Assembly (NCBI RefSeq): GCF_030758345.1
Contig: NZ_JAVAMO010000025.1
Span: 1-41,430 of the forward strand
From: Ruegeria discodermiae
GTDB taxonomy: Bacteria; Pseudomonadota; Alphaproteobacteria; Rhodobacterales; Rhodobacteraceae
DNA: 41,430 bases
Reading direction: 5' to 3'
Shown here: one piece after another, positions 17,088-25,428 of the stretch
How positions within the stretch are numbered: position 1 is the first letter of the stretch
Layout of the letters: each line of letters starts with the position of its first letter
Position numbers and translations under genes: made by a program
Notes under the pieces: generated by a model
The model's database searches: none
Seen by the model: the letters and a program-made list of their open reading frames with translations, nothing else
What the model was told of the DNA's origin: nothing

Positions 17088-17388
17088 ATTCTGAGAAACC
17101 CTTCCCAATTAGAAGCAATGATCAAAGCGTAGAAACAGTCCCAAAATTTATCTTGTAAGCGAAATTATGTGCAATACGCGCCGCTTGCTTTTGTGGCGGC
17201 CAAATCGACCAGCTTATCACAGACGCAGACGGGCGGCAGGAGTGAACTGTACTACTTTCAATCCACTGTCTGACGCAACACTTACCTGCCCATTGTTCCA
17301 AGCATATCCAAGCAGGACGTCCCATTGGAGAGCTTGTTCACATCTTGAATCACTGCGGCGCATCCGGCATGTTTAGCGAAAAACAAAC
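17088..17388. other. Gene-poor stretch before the tRNA fragment
   Basis: These 301 bases contain no recognisable gene. Short open frames exist on both strands but none has a good ribosome site or a protein-like composition. The stretch lies between the IclR stop and the tRNA-fMet fragment and may be chromosomal sequence next to an integration scar. Confidence 0.5.
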
Positions 17389-17447
17389 GTTAGCTCGTCA
17401 GGCCCATAACCTGAAGGTCGTAGGTTCAAATCCTACTCCCGTAACCA
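17389..17447 (+). pseudogene. 3' fragment of tRNA-fMet (likely attachment-site scar)
   Basis: About 59 bases match the 3' part of bacterial initiator tRNA-Met from the D-arm to the terminal CCA. There is an anticodon stem TCAGG/CCTGA around a loop CCCATAA carrying a CAT anticodon, a T-arm with GGTTCAAATCC, and the ending ACTCCCGTAACCA. The 5' acceptor strand and most of the D-arm are missing, the loop has C where the invariant U33 should be, and the ending reads GTAACCA where GCAACCA is expected. It cannot be a working tRNA. Partial copies of a tRNA 3' end typically mark the far end of an element that integrated into that tRNA gene. The accessory genes downstream fit this. Confidence 0.8.
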
Positions 17448-17824
17448 ATATAAAGGTTGTAGATCAATTGTTTAGCGTCCCAAAGGGCGCTTCTCGCGTT
17501 TGGCCACAACACCCAGTGCTACGTTTGAGTAGCTAACAGCGGACGGATACGTCTGATCTCATGCGAAGCGGGAACCAAATCTATCTACGATGCTGCACCT
17601 GTTCGTGAGCGGAAACACTGAACCTACTAGTATTAAGATTAGATGCTGTGCGCTGGTTGAGTGTTGTATTCGAAGACAGATTGGGATTGTGTTCAATTGG
17701 GGAAGATCGGAATTTGACCTGATCGGTTGCGGAACAACAAAGCTCCTTGACGGGTTCGAAGAGTAACAAAACACATGATTGGTGAAGCGAATGCGGCCCG
17801 GAAGGCCGTTTGGGGGCAGGCAAT
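17448..17824. other. Upstream region of the RTX protease gene
   Basis: These 377 bases lie between the tRNA fragment and the RTX start codon. No gene is convincing on either strand. The region should hold the promoter of the RTX gene, but no clear -35/-10 pair or operator was recognised. Confidence 0.45.
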
Positions 17825-20800
17825 ATGAGTGGATTGGTGGTTTCGGGCACGGATGGTGCAGACGCACTGATAGCAGATGCGGCGGGCAATACGTTGCTGG
17901 GTCTTGCTGGCAACGATACCTTGCGCGGTGCAGATGGCGGAGACAGCCTGGATGGCGGAGCGGGCAATGACGCCATCTATGCCGATGGCGGCAATGACAC
18001 ATTGCGCGGTAGTGTCGGGAATGATCACCTTTCGGGCGGTGCGGGCGAAGACCTGTATGTGTTCGATCTTGGTTGGGGGCAAGATAGGATCAGTAACTTC
18101 GACACTGTGTCTTTCGACACGATCGAATTTGGTGTCGGTATTTTGCCTCAAGATATTCAGGTTGGAAAAGACTTTCGGCATATGATCCTTACGACGATCA
18201 ATGGCGACAGCATCATAGTGACTGACCATTTCCGATATACCAGCTATCAGATTGAAATGGTGCGGTTTGCAGATGGTACAATCTGGAACCTGGATGACTT
18301 GGAGACACTGGCAAATACTGCGACGGAGCAGGACAATTACCTCATTGGAACAGATAGCAATGACACTATTCTCGGTCTTGGCGGAGTCGATCGAATCGAA
18401 GGTGAGGGTGGTGATGACAGCCTGGACGGGGGCGCGGACACCGATTTCTTAACAGGCGGCGATGGAAATGACACCCTGCGAGGGGGCGCCGGAAATGACA
18501 TATTGTCTGGTGATGATCTAGGTGGCGAGAGCGGCGACGACGTCTATGTATTTGCTCTTGGCTGGGGCCATGACAATATCTTGAATTACACGGGCGGCCT
18601 GAAAGTCATCGAGTTCGAGGCAGGCATTCTAAAGAGTGACATCAGTGGTCAGTGGTTGGACTCGGATCTGGTGCTGACTCATACCAATGGTGACAAGATT
18701 ACTGTCGATGGCCATTTTCACTTTACAAACTATCGTATTGATGAGGTGCGATTTGCGGACGGGACGGTTTGGGATTTTGACGACCTCTGGGTGCTGACAA
18801 ATGTCGCAACCGGGCTTGGTGACACTCTCAGGGGTCTTGACGCGAACGATACGCTATCCGGATTGCAAGGCAATGACAGTATTCTGGGGAATGATGGCAA
18901 CGATCTTTTGATTGGCGGGTCGGGCAATGATACGATCGCGGGATCTTCCGGAAATGACACTTTGCGCGGTGGTACCGGAAACGACGATCTAAGTGGCGGA
19001 TCTGGCAATGATTTATTCATATTCGAACTAGGCTGGGGACAGGACTCGGTCTCTGACTCGCGCTCCTCAAGTTCTGTAATTGTTAACAGGATTGAATTTG
19101 GGACGGGCGTTTTCTCCGTCGATGTTAGTGGCCGTTGGGTCGGAAATGATCTTGTCCTGACCCATGTGAACGGCGATAGCGTAGAGATTAACAATCAATT
19201 TTTGGCAAGCGGTTCTCGCATCCAAGAGGTGCGTTTTGCAGATGGCACTGTTTGGGACTTGGACGATCTAACGACTTTGACGAACGTCTCAACCGAGCTT
19301 GCCGACACGCTCACCGGTGGTAGCAAAAGTGACACGTTGGCCGGCCTTCAAGGAGATGACCGACTCCTAGGAAACGAAGGCGATGACTTCCTCTTTGGCG
19401 GCGCGGGCAATGACGTCATTAGCGGGCACAATGGTAGCGACTATCTTCGCGGAGGTTCAGGAGATGACGCTCTCTATGGAGCAGCCGGAAACGACACACT
19501 TGTTGGCGGCGCTGGGAATGATGTTTTAGACGGGGGTTCCGGTGATAATCTATATTCGTTCGATTTCGGCTGGGGCCATGACACGATCCTAATTTTTGAA
19601 CATGATAGTGAGGCGATCGAGTTTGGGAATGGAGTTTTGCCCAGCGACGTACACTTTCAACGTGTCGATGGTAAATTTGTGCTGATCCACGTCAATGGCG
19701 ACACAATCAAATTTGACCAATACATCGATCAGGTGAGCTTCTTTGATGGCACGGTCTGGGATAGAGGCAATCTAATAAACATAATAGAGTACGGCAGACC
19801 AGATGGGGCTAACGTCGAACAATTCGCTAAGCAACTCACTGACGGCTATTGGGAAAGCATCGGCGAGGCGCGGCGAATTTTTGACATAGATGCCTCCAGA
19901 CAGATCACTTATTCGGTCAAGGATCTGGATGCACAGGGTGCTTATTTTGCGCGCGCTGCCTTGGATGCCTGGTCCGAATCCTCCGGTCTGGTATTTGTCG
20001 AAACCACGACGAATGCGCAGATCATTTTCGACAATGAAGAACGAGGTGCCCACGCCTATTATGATCTAGCCGGACCATATATTGATACTGCTTACATCAA
20101 CGTACATCCGAGCATATCCGCCGGCGATCCACTTCAGCCGTGGGGGTTTGCATTCGAAGTCTATTTACACGAAATCGGGCATGCGCTGGGATTGGGCCAC
20201 CCCGGAAACTACAACTTCACGGCGACATATGGTGAAGATAATCTGTTTCCCAATGACAGCACGCAATATACGATCATGTCGTATTTCTTTCCAGGCGACC
20301 ACGAATACGCGCCGGGAACCAATGCTTATATCTTTTCTCCGCAAGTTGCAGATGTCGAAGCGATCAATGCGCTTTATGGCCTGAATCCAACCCGTAATCC
20401 CGGCGATACCGACTATGTGTTCTGGTGGCAGTCCGGCGATGTCAAGGTGACCCATGAAGATGTGCCACGTTTCTTTACGGTTCAGGACAGCGGTGGCATT
20501 GATTGGTTTTCATTCTACGACACCAACGCGGACCAGGTCATCGATCTACGAGAGGGTGAGTTTTCGAGCATAGCCGGGCTGAGTCTCAACTTAGCCATCG
20601 CGCCGGGCAGCGTGATCGAAAACGCAGACAGCGGTGTGGGAGACGATCTCTTGATCGGCAACTCTCACGACAACGAACTGTATGGCGGCGATGGCAATGA
20701 CACGCTTCGCGGAGGGCTTGGAAACGACACAATCGTTGGCGGTTCTGGGAACGACTATCTCGAACCAGGAGACAACTCCAATGTGGATGCGATCCGGCCC

Positions 20801-23017
20801 GGTACGGGTCACGACACGATTGTCTTCTCAGACATGATCACTGGTCAGGCCTCTGTCCAACTTTGGGATCTGGATGCGGGTGTCAGGGTCTGGATCAATG
20901 GCACCGCAAATACCGGTTACATCAACAAAGGCGCCAACGGCTCGGCCGAGCTGGTGGATGTAAGCGTGCCGCTACCGACCGAAATCGGCGGCCTGGTGAT
21001 CGACGGCACTGTCCACGACGATACCTATACGGCCACGGCGGGCGCGGGAGGTTTCCTTGTCATCAGGACATATGCTGGCAATGACACGTTCAATCTGAAA
21101 GCCAGCAACGGGCATATACGTCTGGCGTTTGATGATTGGCAGATAACAAATGGCGTCACCATCGACCTCACCACCGGCATCGTGAGCGATGACGGGCATG
21201 GGATGACTGACAAGATAAACGGCGTCGCAAACCTGAGTTCTGTGCATATGACTATGCTCGCTGACTCGGTTCTCGGCAACAATCAGGACAACCAGTTCAT
21301 TCTTAAAGCCGGCAATGACACGGTCAATGGCGCTGGCGGCTTTGATCTGCTGCGCTATGACCGGACCGGGGTCGAGGCGGTGACGCTGGATCTGAACACG
21401 GGCACCGCCACCGGCACATGGCGGGGTGAGGCCTTCACCCATACGATCAGCAATATTGAACATGTGCGCGGCTCGCGCGACGGGCATGACGACCTGACCG
21501 GCAGAAATGGTCAGAACAACCGGATCGAGGGCCGGGGCGGACGGGATACCATCGACGGTGGTGCCAATGGCAACGACACGCTGGAAGGTGGCGACGGTAA
21601 TGACGACATCGCCGGGCTCAGCGGCAATGATCTGATCGATGGTGGCAATGGTCATGACCTGCTGCAGGGCGAAGGCGGCCGCGACACGCTACAGGGCGGT
21701 GCGGGGGCTGATACGCTGCAAGGCGGTGCCGGCGATGACACCCTATATGGCGGCAATCAGGACGATAAGCTTGACGGTGGTGACGGCGACGACCGCATCT
21801 GGGGCGGTCTGGGGCGCGATAAGGCGTATCTGGGCGATGGCAACGATGTGTTCAACGATGATGCTCAAAACGATCAGTTCGGCGGTGACAAGGTTTACGG
21901 CGGGAGCGGGAATGACACGATCAATGGCGGCGGCGGACATGACGAGTTTCGAGGCAATGACGGCGCAGACCAAGTAAGCGGTGGCGTAGGGAACGACACA
22001 CTCTATGGCGGGAACCAGAACGACACGATCCACGGTGGAAATGGTCACGATCGCATCTGGGGCGGTCTCGGACGCGACGACATCTTCATGGGCAATGGCA
22101 ACGATGTGTTCAACGATGAAGCGCAAAACGACCAATTCGGGCGCGATACGGTCTATGCCGGAAGCGGGAATGATACGATCAATGGCGGTGGCGGCAATGA
22201 TGAGTTTCGAGGTGATGGCGGCGCAGACAAGGTAAACGGTGGCCTTGGAAATGACACACTCCATGGCGGCAATCAGAACGATACGATCTACGGTGATGAC
22301 GGTGATGATCGCATCTGGGGCGGTCTCGGACGCGACAATATCTTCATGGGCGATGGCAATGATGTGTTCAACGATGAAGCGCAGAACGATCAGTTTGGGC
22401 GGGACAAGGTTTTCGGCGGAATTGGCAACGACACGATCAACGGTGGCGGTGGCCATGATGAGTTTCGAGGCAATGACGGCGCAGACCTGGTAAGCGGTGG
22501 CACAGGGAATGACACGCTCTACGGCGGGAACCAAGATGACACGATTAAAGGTGGCGATGGCGATGACCACATTTGGGGTGGTTTGGGGCGCGACACGATC
22601 TTTATGGGCAACGGCAATGACGTGTTCAACGATGAAGCGCAGAATGATCAGTTTGGTCGGGACATAGTTTATGGTGGCAATGGAAACGACACCATCAATG
22701 GCGGTGGCGGCCATGATACGATCTATGGCGGCAACGGCGCTGATTTGTTGAATGGTGGAGCGGGCAATGACACGTTGCGTGGCGGTGCAGATGCGGATGT
22801 GCTGGTCTTCTCGAGCGGCGAAGATCAGGTGATCGGTTTTGGTCCCGGCGACCGGATCGACCTGAGCGGGGTTTCGGAGATTACCGATTTTGCGGATCTC
22901 CAGGCCAACCATCTTTCAGGTGGCGCAGATGCGGTGATTGGCGATGGCGTGGGCAACACGATGACACTCGTGGGCGTGGCCGAGGGTGTGCTTGATGCCG
23001 GCGATTTCATCTTCTGA
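17825..23017 (+). CDS. Giant RTX protein with a serralysin-type metalloprotease domain
   Basis: A 1730-residue secreted calcium-binding protein. Four modules fill the N-terminal part, each with RTX nonapeptides (GGxGNDxLx) followed by a haemolysin-type calcium-binding-related domain starting at about residues 75, 238, 395 and 573 (LGWGxD ... RFADGTxWD). A metzincin protease domain covers about residues 655-930, with zinc motif HEIGHALGLGHP at 782-793 (His782, Glu783, His786, His792) and Met-turn Met818 in YTIMSYF. More RTX repeats follow, including four 86-residue tandem units (about 1300-1645). The end, VLDAGDFIF, resembles a type I secretion signal. There is no N-terminal signal peptide and no type I exporter gene in the window, so export must use a remote system. 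The ATG at 17825 has GGGGGCAGG upstream. Most serralysins are near 500 residues with the protease at the N-terminus, so this layout is unusual. Confidence 0.93.
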   Translation: MSGLVVSGTDGADALIADAAGNTLLGLAGNDTLRGADGGDSLDGGAGNDAIYADGGNDTLRGSVGNDHLSGGAGEDLYVFDLGWGQDRISNFDTVSFDTIEFGVGILPQDIQVGKDFRHMILTTINGDSIIVTDHFRYTSYQIEMVRFADGTIWNLDDLETLANTATEQDNYLIGTDSNDTILGLGGVDRIEGEGGDDSLDGGADTDFLTGGDGNDTLRGGAGNDILSGDDLGGESGDDVYVFALGWGHDNILNYTGGLKVIEFEAGILKSDISGQWLDSDLVLTHTNGDKITVDGHFHFTNYRIDEVRFADGTVWDFDDLWVLTNVATGLGDTLRGLDANDTLSGLQGNDSILGNDGNDLLIGGSGNDTIAGSSGNDTLRGGTGNDDLSGGSGNDLFIFELGWGQDSVSDSRSSSSVIVNRIEFGTGVFSVDVSGRWVGNDLVLTHVNGDSVEINNQFLASGSRIQEVRFADGTVWDLDDLTTLTNVSTELADTLTGGSKSDTLAGLQGDDRLLGNEGDDFLFGGAGNDVISGHNGSDYLRGGSGDDALYGAAGNDTLVGGAGNDVLDGGSGDNLYSFDFGWGHDTILIFEHDSEAIEFGNGVLPSDVHFQRVDGKFVLIHVNGDTIKFDQYIDQVSFFDGTVWDRGNLINIIEYGRPDGANVEQFAKQLTDGYWESIGEARRIFDIDASRQITYSVKDLDAQGAYFARAALDAWSESSGLVFVETTTNAQIIFDNEERGAHAYYDLAGPYIDTAYINVHPSISAGDPLQPWGFAFEVYLHEIGHALGLGHPGNYNFTATYGEDNLFPNDSTQYTIMSYFFPGDHEYAPGTNAYIFSPQVADVEAINALYGLNPTRNPGDTDYVFWWQSGDVKVTHEDVPRFFTVQDSGGIDWFSFYDTNADQVIDLREGEFSSIAGLSLNLAIAPGSVIENADSGVGDDLLIGNSHDNELYGGDGNDTLRGGLGNDTIVGGSGNDYLEPGDNSNVDAIRPGTGHDTIVFSDMITGQASVQLWDLDAGVRVWINGTANTGYINKGANGSAELVDVSVPLPTEIGGLVIDGTVHDDTYTATAGAGGFLVIRTYAGNDTFNLKASNGHIRLAFDDWQITNGVTIDLTTGIVSDDGHGMTDKINGVANLSSVHMTMLADSVLGNNQDNQFILKAGNDTVNGAGGFDLLRYDRTGVEAVTLDLNTGTATGTWRGEAFTHTISNIEHVRGSRDGHDDLTGRNGQNNRIEGRGGRDTIDGGANGNDTLEGGDGNDDIAGLSGNDLIDGGNGHDLLQGEGGRDTLQGGAGADTLQGGAGDDTLYGGNQDDKLDGGDGDDRIWGGLGRDKAYLGDGNDVFNDDAQNDQFGGDKVYGGSGNDTINGGGGHDEFRGNDGADQVSGGVGNDTLYGGNQNDTIHGGNGHDRIWGGLGRDDIFMGNGNDVFNDEAQNDQFGRDTVYAGSGNDTINGGGGNDEFRGDGGADKVNGGLGNDTLHGGNQNDTIYGDDGDDRIWGGLGRDNIFMGDGNDVFNDEAQNDQFGRDKVFGGIGNDTINGGGGHDEFRGNDGADLVSGGTGNDTLYGGNQDDTIKGGDGDDHIWGGLGRDTIFMGNGNDVFNDEAQNDQFGRDIVYGGNGNDTINGGGGHDTIYGGNGADLLNGGAGNDTLRGGADADVLVFSSGEDQVIGFGPGDRIDLSGVSEITDFADLQANHLSGGADAVIGDGVGNTMTLVGVAEGVLDAGDFIF
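21730..22760 (+). repeat. Four tandem 258-bp repeats inside the RTX gene
   Basis: The codons for IWGGLGRD recur at 21797, 22055, 22313 and 22571, an exact period of 258 bp (86 codons). Each unit runs NDTLYGGNQ, IWGGLGRD, NDVFNDEAQ, NDQFGRD, NDTINGGGG, DEFRG. Units 2 and 3 are the closest in DNA sequence, and the last unit diverges at its end into generic RTX repeats. Keeping a strict period suggests recent duplication, with copy number possibly variable between strains. Boundaries are approximate. Confidence 0.88.
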
Positions 23018-23609
23018 CCTTGGAACTCCCGATTTGATCGTCAGCATTGTAAGTGTTTTGTGTTGCTGACAATAGATCAGGCACTTTCTATCTTGAAAGT
23101 GCATTCGCCTGCATGTCCGTGCCGTTCGAAGGCGATGGTCACGCCCGTCCGGCGCAGGGGCGGTTGCAGGCGGCGGATTGCGCCGGAGAGCCGGTTGAGT
23201 TGGCGCGGATAGCTGTTCGGGTCGTTGGTCAGATGCGGGTACTTGCCCGATGTTTCACGCATAATCTTCGCTTCACAAGCGTCTGCAATGGGTTCCTGCG
23301 GCGCTCACCGCGCCTGAATCTGTTCCAGCCATCGCAATTGCCAACGCCCGGTCTATGCCAGAGCTGGCGCCGAGCACAACTAGTGACCTGCCACGTCCAA
23401 GAGCAGGCAGTTGATCCTTACGTTCAATCTTGAGCGGTCGGAAATTTTATCGAAGGCCGCTTGAATGCACTCATAGGTTTCGAATCCAGACTTTTCGATC
23501 AGCATCTTCACCAAATGCGGCATTTATGGCCTCGACAGAAATATGAAACCGTCGTGACAGGGTCACCGCTTCGACCGGAACAAAGCTAGAAAGGTCCCGA
23601 ACCTGCCGA
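23018..23609. other. Intergenic debris between the RTX gene and the IS element
   Basis: These 592 bases hold no intact gene. A loose inverted repeat GTCAGCA ... TGCTGAC at 23040-23070 could terminate the RTX transcript. On the minus strand, several short frames look like broken genes: a C-terminal fragment at 23077-23304, a stretch ending in LVVLGASSGIDRALA-like sequence resembling an SDR start near 23310-23400, and one resembling a receiver domain (CLLLDVAG) near 23400-23500. The frames change between them, so these are remnants rather than genes. Identification of each piece is weak. Confidence 0.45.
23077..23304 (-). pseudogene. C-terminal gene fragment, possibly of a helicase/primase-like protein
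   Basis: The minus-strand frame from 23304 down to the stop at 23077 reads as protein-like sequence, with RQLNRLSGAIRRLQPPLRR followed by GVTIAFERHGHAG. This pattern (two helices then a basic strand) resembles the winged-helix C-terminus of some mobile-element helicase/primase proteins. There is a stop codon just upstream and no usual start with a ribosome site, so it looks like the tail of a truncated gene. The family assignment is tentative; it could also be a chance open frame. Confidence 0.3.
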
Positions 23610-24418
23610 GGTATTGCCAAGTTGTTCAGGCTGAGTGATCCAGCTATGTCGCGCTAATGAATATCCCAACGATCATGCCACGCCTGAAGGGTTTTCGCTT
23701 TCCTCGTGAAATCATTGCTTACGCGGTCTGGGCTTACCATCGCTTTGCGTTGAGCACAGCTGACGTTGAGGATCTGTTGGCTGCGCGAGGCGTGATCGTC
23801 AGCCGGGAAGCAGTTCGGCTATGGGTCAGTCGCTTTGGTCGACACTTTGCCGATTGCATCAGACGGGATCGTCCACGACCGAATGACAAGTGGCACATGG
23901 ACGAAGTCATGATAATGATCCGTGGCAAGAAACACTGGTTGTGGCGGGCGATCGCCGCAAATGGCGACGTGCTCGACATTCTCGTGCAAACGCGCCGAAA
24001 TGCTAAAGCTGCAAAGCGCTTTTTCAACGGGTTGGTTGCCAAGTTTGGCGAACCCAGGGTCGTCATCACCGACAAGTTGCGCAGCTATGTCAAGCCGATC
24101 AAGATACTGGCACCAGAGGCTGATCATCGTGCCCACAAAGGTCTGAATAACGCTATCGAAGTGTCGCACCGACCAACCCGCAAACGAGAAAAGATAATGG
24201 GCCGGTGCAAGTCTCACCTACAGGCTCAGAGATTTCTGTCTGCGCATGACCAGATCAACCTGGTCTTCCGCCCCCGCCGATATCAACTCACCGCAAACTC
24301 ATACCGCCACGCTCGTTCCGACGCATTCAACCTCTGGGACGATTACACTGCTGAAATGACCGCTTGATCCTGTCTTCGCCAATACCTCAATTGCTCGGGT
24401 CAACAACTTGGCAATACC
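23610..24418 (+). mobile_element. IS6-family insertion sequence (809 bp)
   Basis: The element is bounded by perfect 17-bp inverted repeats, GGTATTGCCAAGTTGTT at 23610-23626 and its reverse complement at 24402-24418, and contains one transposase gene. Size, GG-starting ends and transposase type all fit the IS6 (IS26-like) family. The 8 bases flanking each side are CCTGCCGA and GACCAAAG, so no target duplication is present. IS6 elements act through cointegrates and recombination between copies, so unmatched flanks suggest a rearrangement at this site. Confidence 0.88.
23657..24367 (+). CDS. IS6-family transposase
   Basis: A 236-residue DDE transposase. It opens with an N-terminal helix-turn-helix (STADVEDLLAARGVIVSREA), and the catalytic triad can be placed at Asp82 (WHMDEVMI), Asp139 (VVITDKLRSY) and Glu178 (PTRKREKI). 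The NNAIEVSHRPTRKRE stretch corresponds to the conserved NNxxENSHxPxRxRE box of the family, with Val replacing the usual Asn. Length is normal for the family and no frameshift is visible, so it may be functional. The ATG at 23657 is used; the next Met (MPRLKGFRFP) is an alternative start. Confidence 0.92.
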   Translation: MNIPTIMPRLKGFRFPREIIAYAVWAYHRFALSTADVEDLLAARGVIVSREAVRLWVSRFGRHFADCIRRDRPRPNDKWHMDEVMIMIRGKKHWLWRAIAANGDVLDILVQTRRNAKAAKRFFNGLVAKFGEPRVVITDKLRSYVKPIKILAPEADHRAHKGLNNAIEVSHRPTRKREKIMGRCKSHLQAQRFLSAHDQINLVFRPRRYQLTANSYRHARSDAFNLWDDYTAEMTA

Positions 24419-24435
24419 GACCAAAGCGTTTTTCG

Positions 24436-25239
24436 TCAGGGTTCGTTCCAGATTTGTTGGTTCCGCTCCCAGATTTTCTCTCCGATCAAGCAGTCATAGG
24501 CGCTGACCGGTGTGTATTGCGCAGATAGCATCTGTTCGAGCAGCGGCACTGACGCGATTTCCAGCACCAGTTTTCGGCGCACGGCCTCTGCGAAATCCTG
24601 CCAGTCAAGCACCGGGATTACAAAAGAACCAGGACCGCCCGTCACGCAGTTCTGGTAGTAAACATCAAGATCGTCGAGGTGCCACTGGCTGCCCATGCCT
24701 TCTCGGGTCATCAGCGGTAAACCGTTTATGATGATCGATTTCGACAACACCGTTTCGCGGGCCCGCAATACTGGGCGACCTTGGTTGTTGGGCCCGTCGC
24801 CTGACACGTCGATAATCTTGCGCAGGCCTTCGAAATCGTTTCCTTCAATCATCGCCGCCCCGAAGATCAGCGCCTCAGAGATCGAAGTCCTGCGCAGAGC
24901 GGGATCGAAATTGGTGGTGAGCAAACGTGCAATCTCTTCCAGATCAGCGCGCGTTTCCAGAAGTCTCCAGTCAACAATCACTTCTTGCATGCCAGCCCAC
25001 TCAACGTATGTCAAAGCTACTCGTTGTAATAGGCCCGACTGAACAGCGGCGAAGACCTCGTCCGACCTTAGAGCCGCTGCATATCCCTGGCGTTGAATCT
25101 CGAGTTCACGTTCCGTCATTGACCGAGAGACATCGACCAGAAGAACTAGCTCTAGATCGACTTCCATCACATTAGATGCGGCGGGCGTAGCCAAGAGACA
25201 GGCAGATGCGACAATAGTTGGGAATATGTTGCCTAGCAT
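24436..25239 (-). CDS. DUF1194 (von Willebrand A-like) secreted protein
   Basis: A 267-residue protein with an N-terminal signal peptide (MLGNIFPTIVASACLLATPAA) and a domain of the DUF1194 family, common in alphaproteobacteria. The VWA-type metal site DVSRSM is visible at Asp36, Ser38 and Ser40, followed by EIQRQGYAAALRSDEV and the KIIDVSGDGPNNQGRPV segment typical of the family. The function of DUF1194 proteins is not established; the fold suggests metal-dependent protein binding in the periplasm. It lies 17 bases beyond the end of the IS element on the minus strand and has no obvious operon partner. Confidence 0.88.
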   Translation of the reverse strand: MLGNIFPTIVASACLLATPAASNVMEVDLELVLLVDVSRSMTERELEIQRQGYAAALRSDEVFAAVQSGLLQRVALTYVEWAGMQEVIVDWRLLETRADLEEIARLLTTNFDPALRRTSISEALIFGAAMIEGNDFEGLRKIIDVSGDGPNNQGRPVLRARETVLSKSIIINGLPLMTREGMGSQWHLDDLDVYYQNCVTGGPGSFVIPVLDWQDFAEAVRRKLVLEIASVPLLEQMLSAQYTPVSAYDCLIGEKIWERNQQIWNEP

Positions 25240-25428
25240 CTCTCAACCGAGGGCGAGTCGGCCGTTTAAGTCAAGCCACAAACGCTTGATGATGAGACCG
25301 CCAGTGAGGAAACCAAAAGTTCAAACTTAGTGGCTCACACGGCCCATTGCGGACATTGGACGGGAAGTCCGGATGCTGCAGTCGCAGCCAGCTTTGCCGA
25401 CATTCGAATTGCCATAGATGTAGTCGAG

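Noticed and set aside
17389-17447. A functional tRNA gene
   Set aside because: The acceptor 5' strand and most of the D-arm are absent and the invariant U33 is changed, so it is a fragment.
18300-22800. Regularly spaced short repeats that could be taken for a CRISPR array
   Set aside because: They are coding nonapeptide RTX repeats in one long frame, degenerate at the DNA level, without unique spacers or cas genes.
21743-22912. 389-codon minus-strand open frame opposite the RTX repeats, with repetitive IVAIAHED-like sequence
   Set aside because: It mirrors the tandem RTX codons on the other strand; its repeats have the same 258-bp period and it has no independent coding signs.
23602-24426. 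An 8-bp target-site duplication around the IS6 element
   Set aside because: The flanking octamers CCTGCCGA and GACCAAAG do not match in either orientation.
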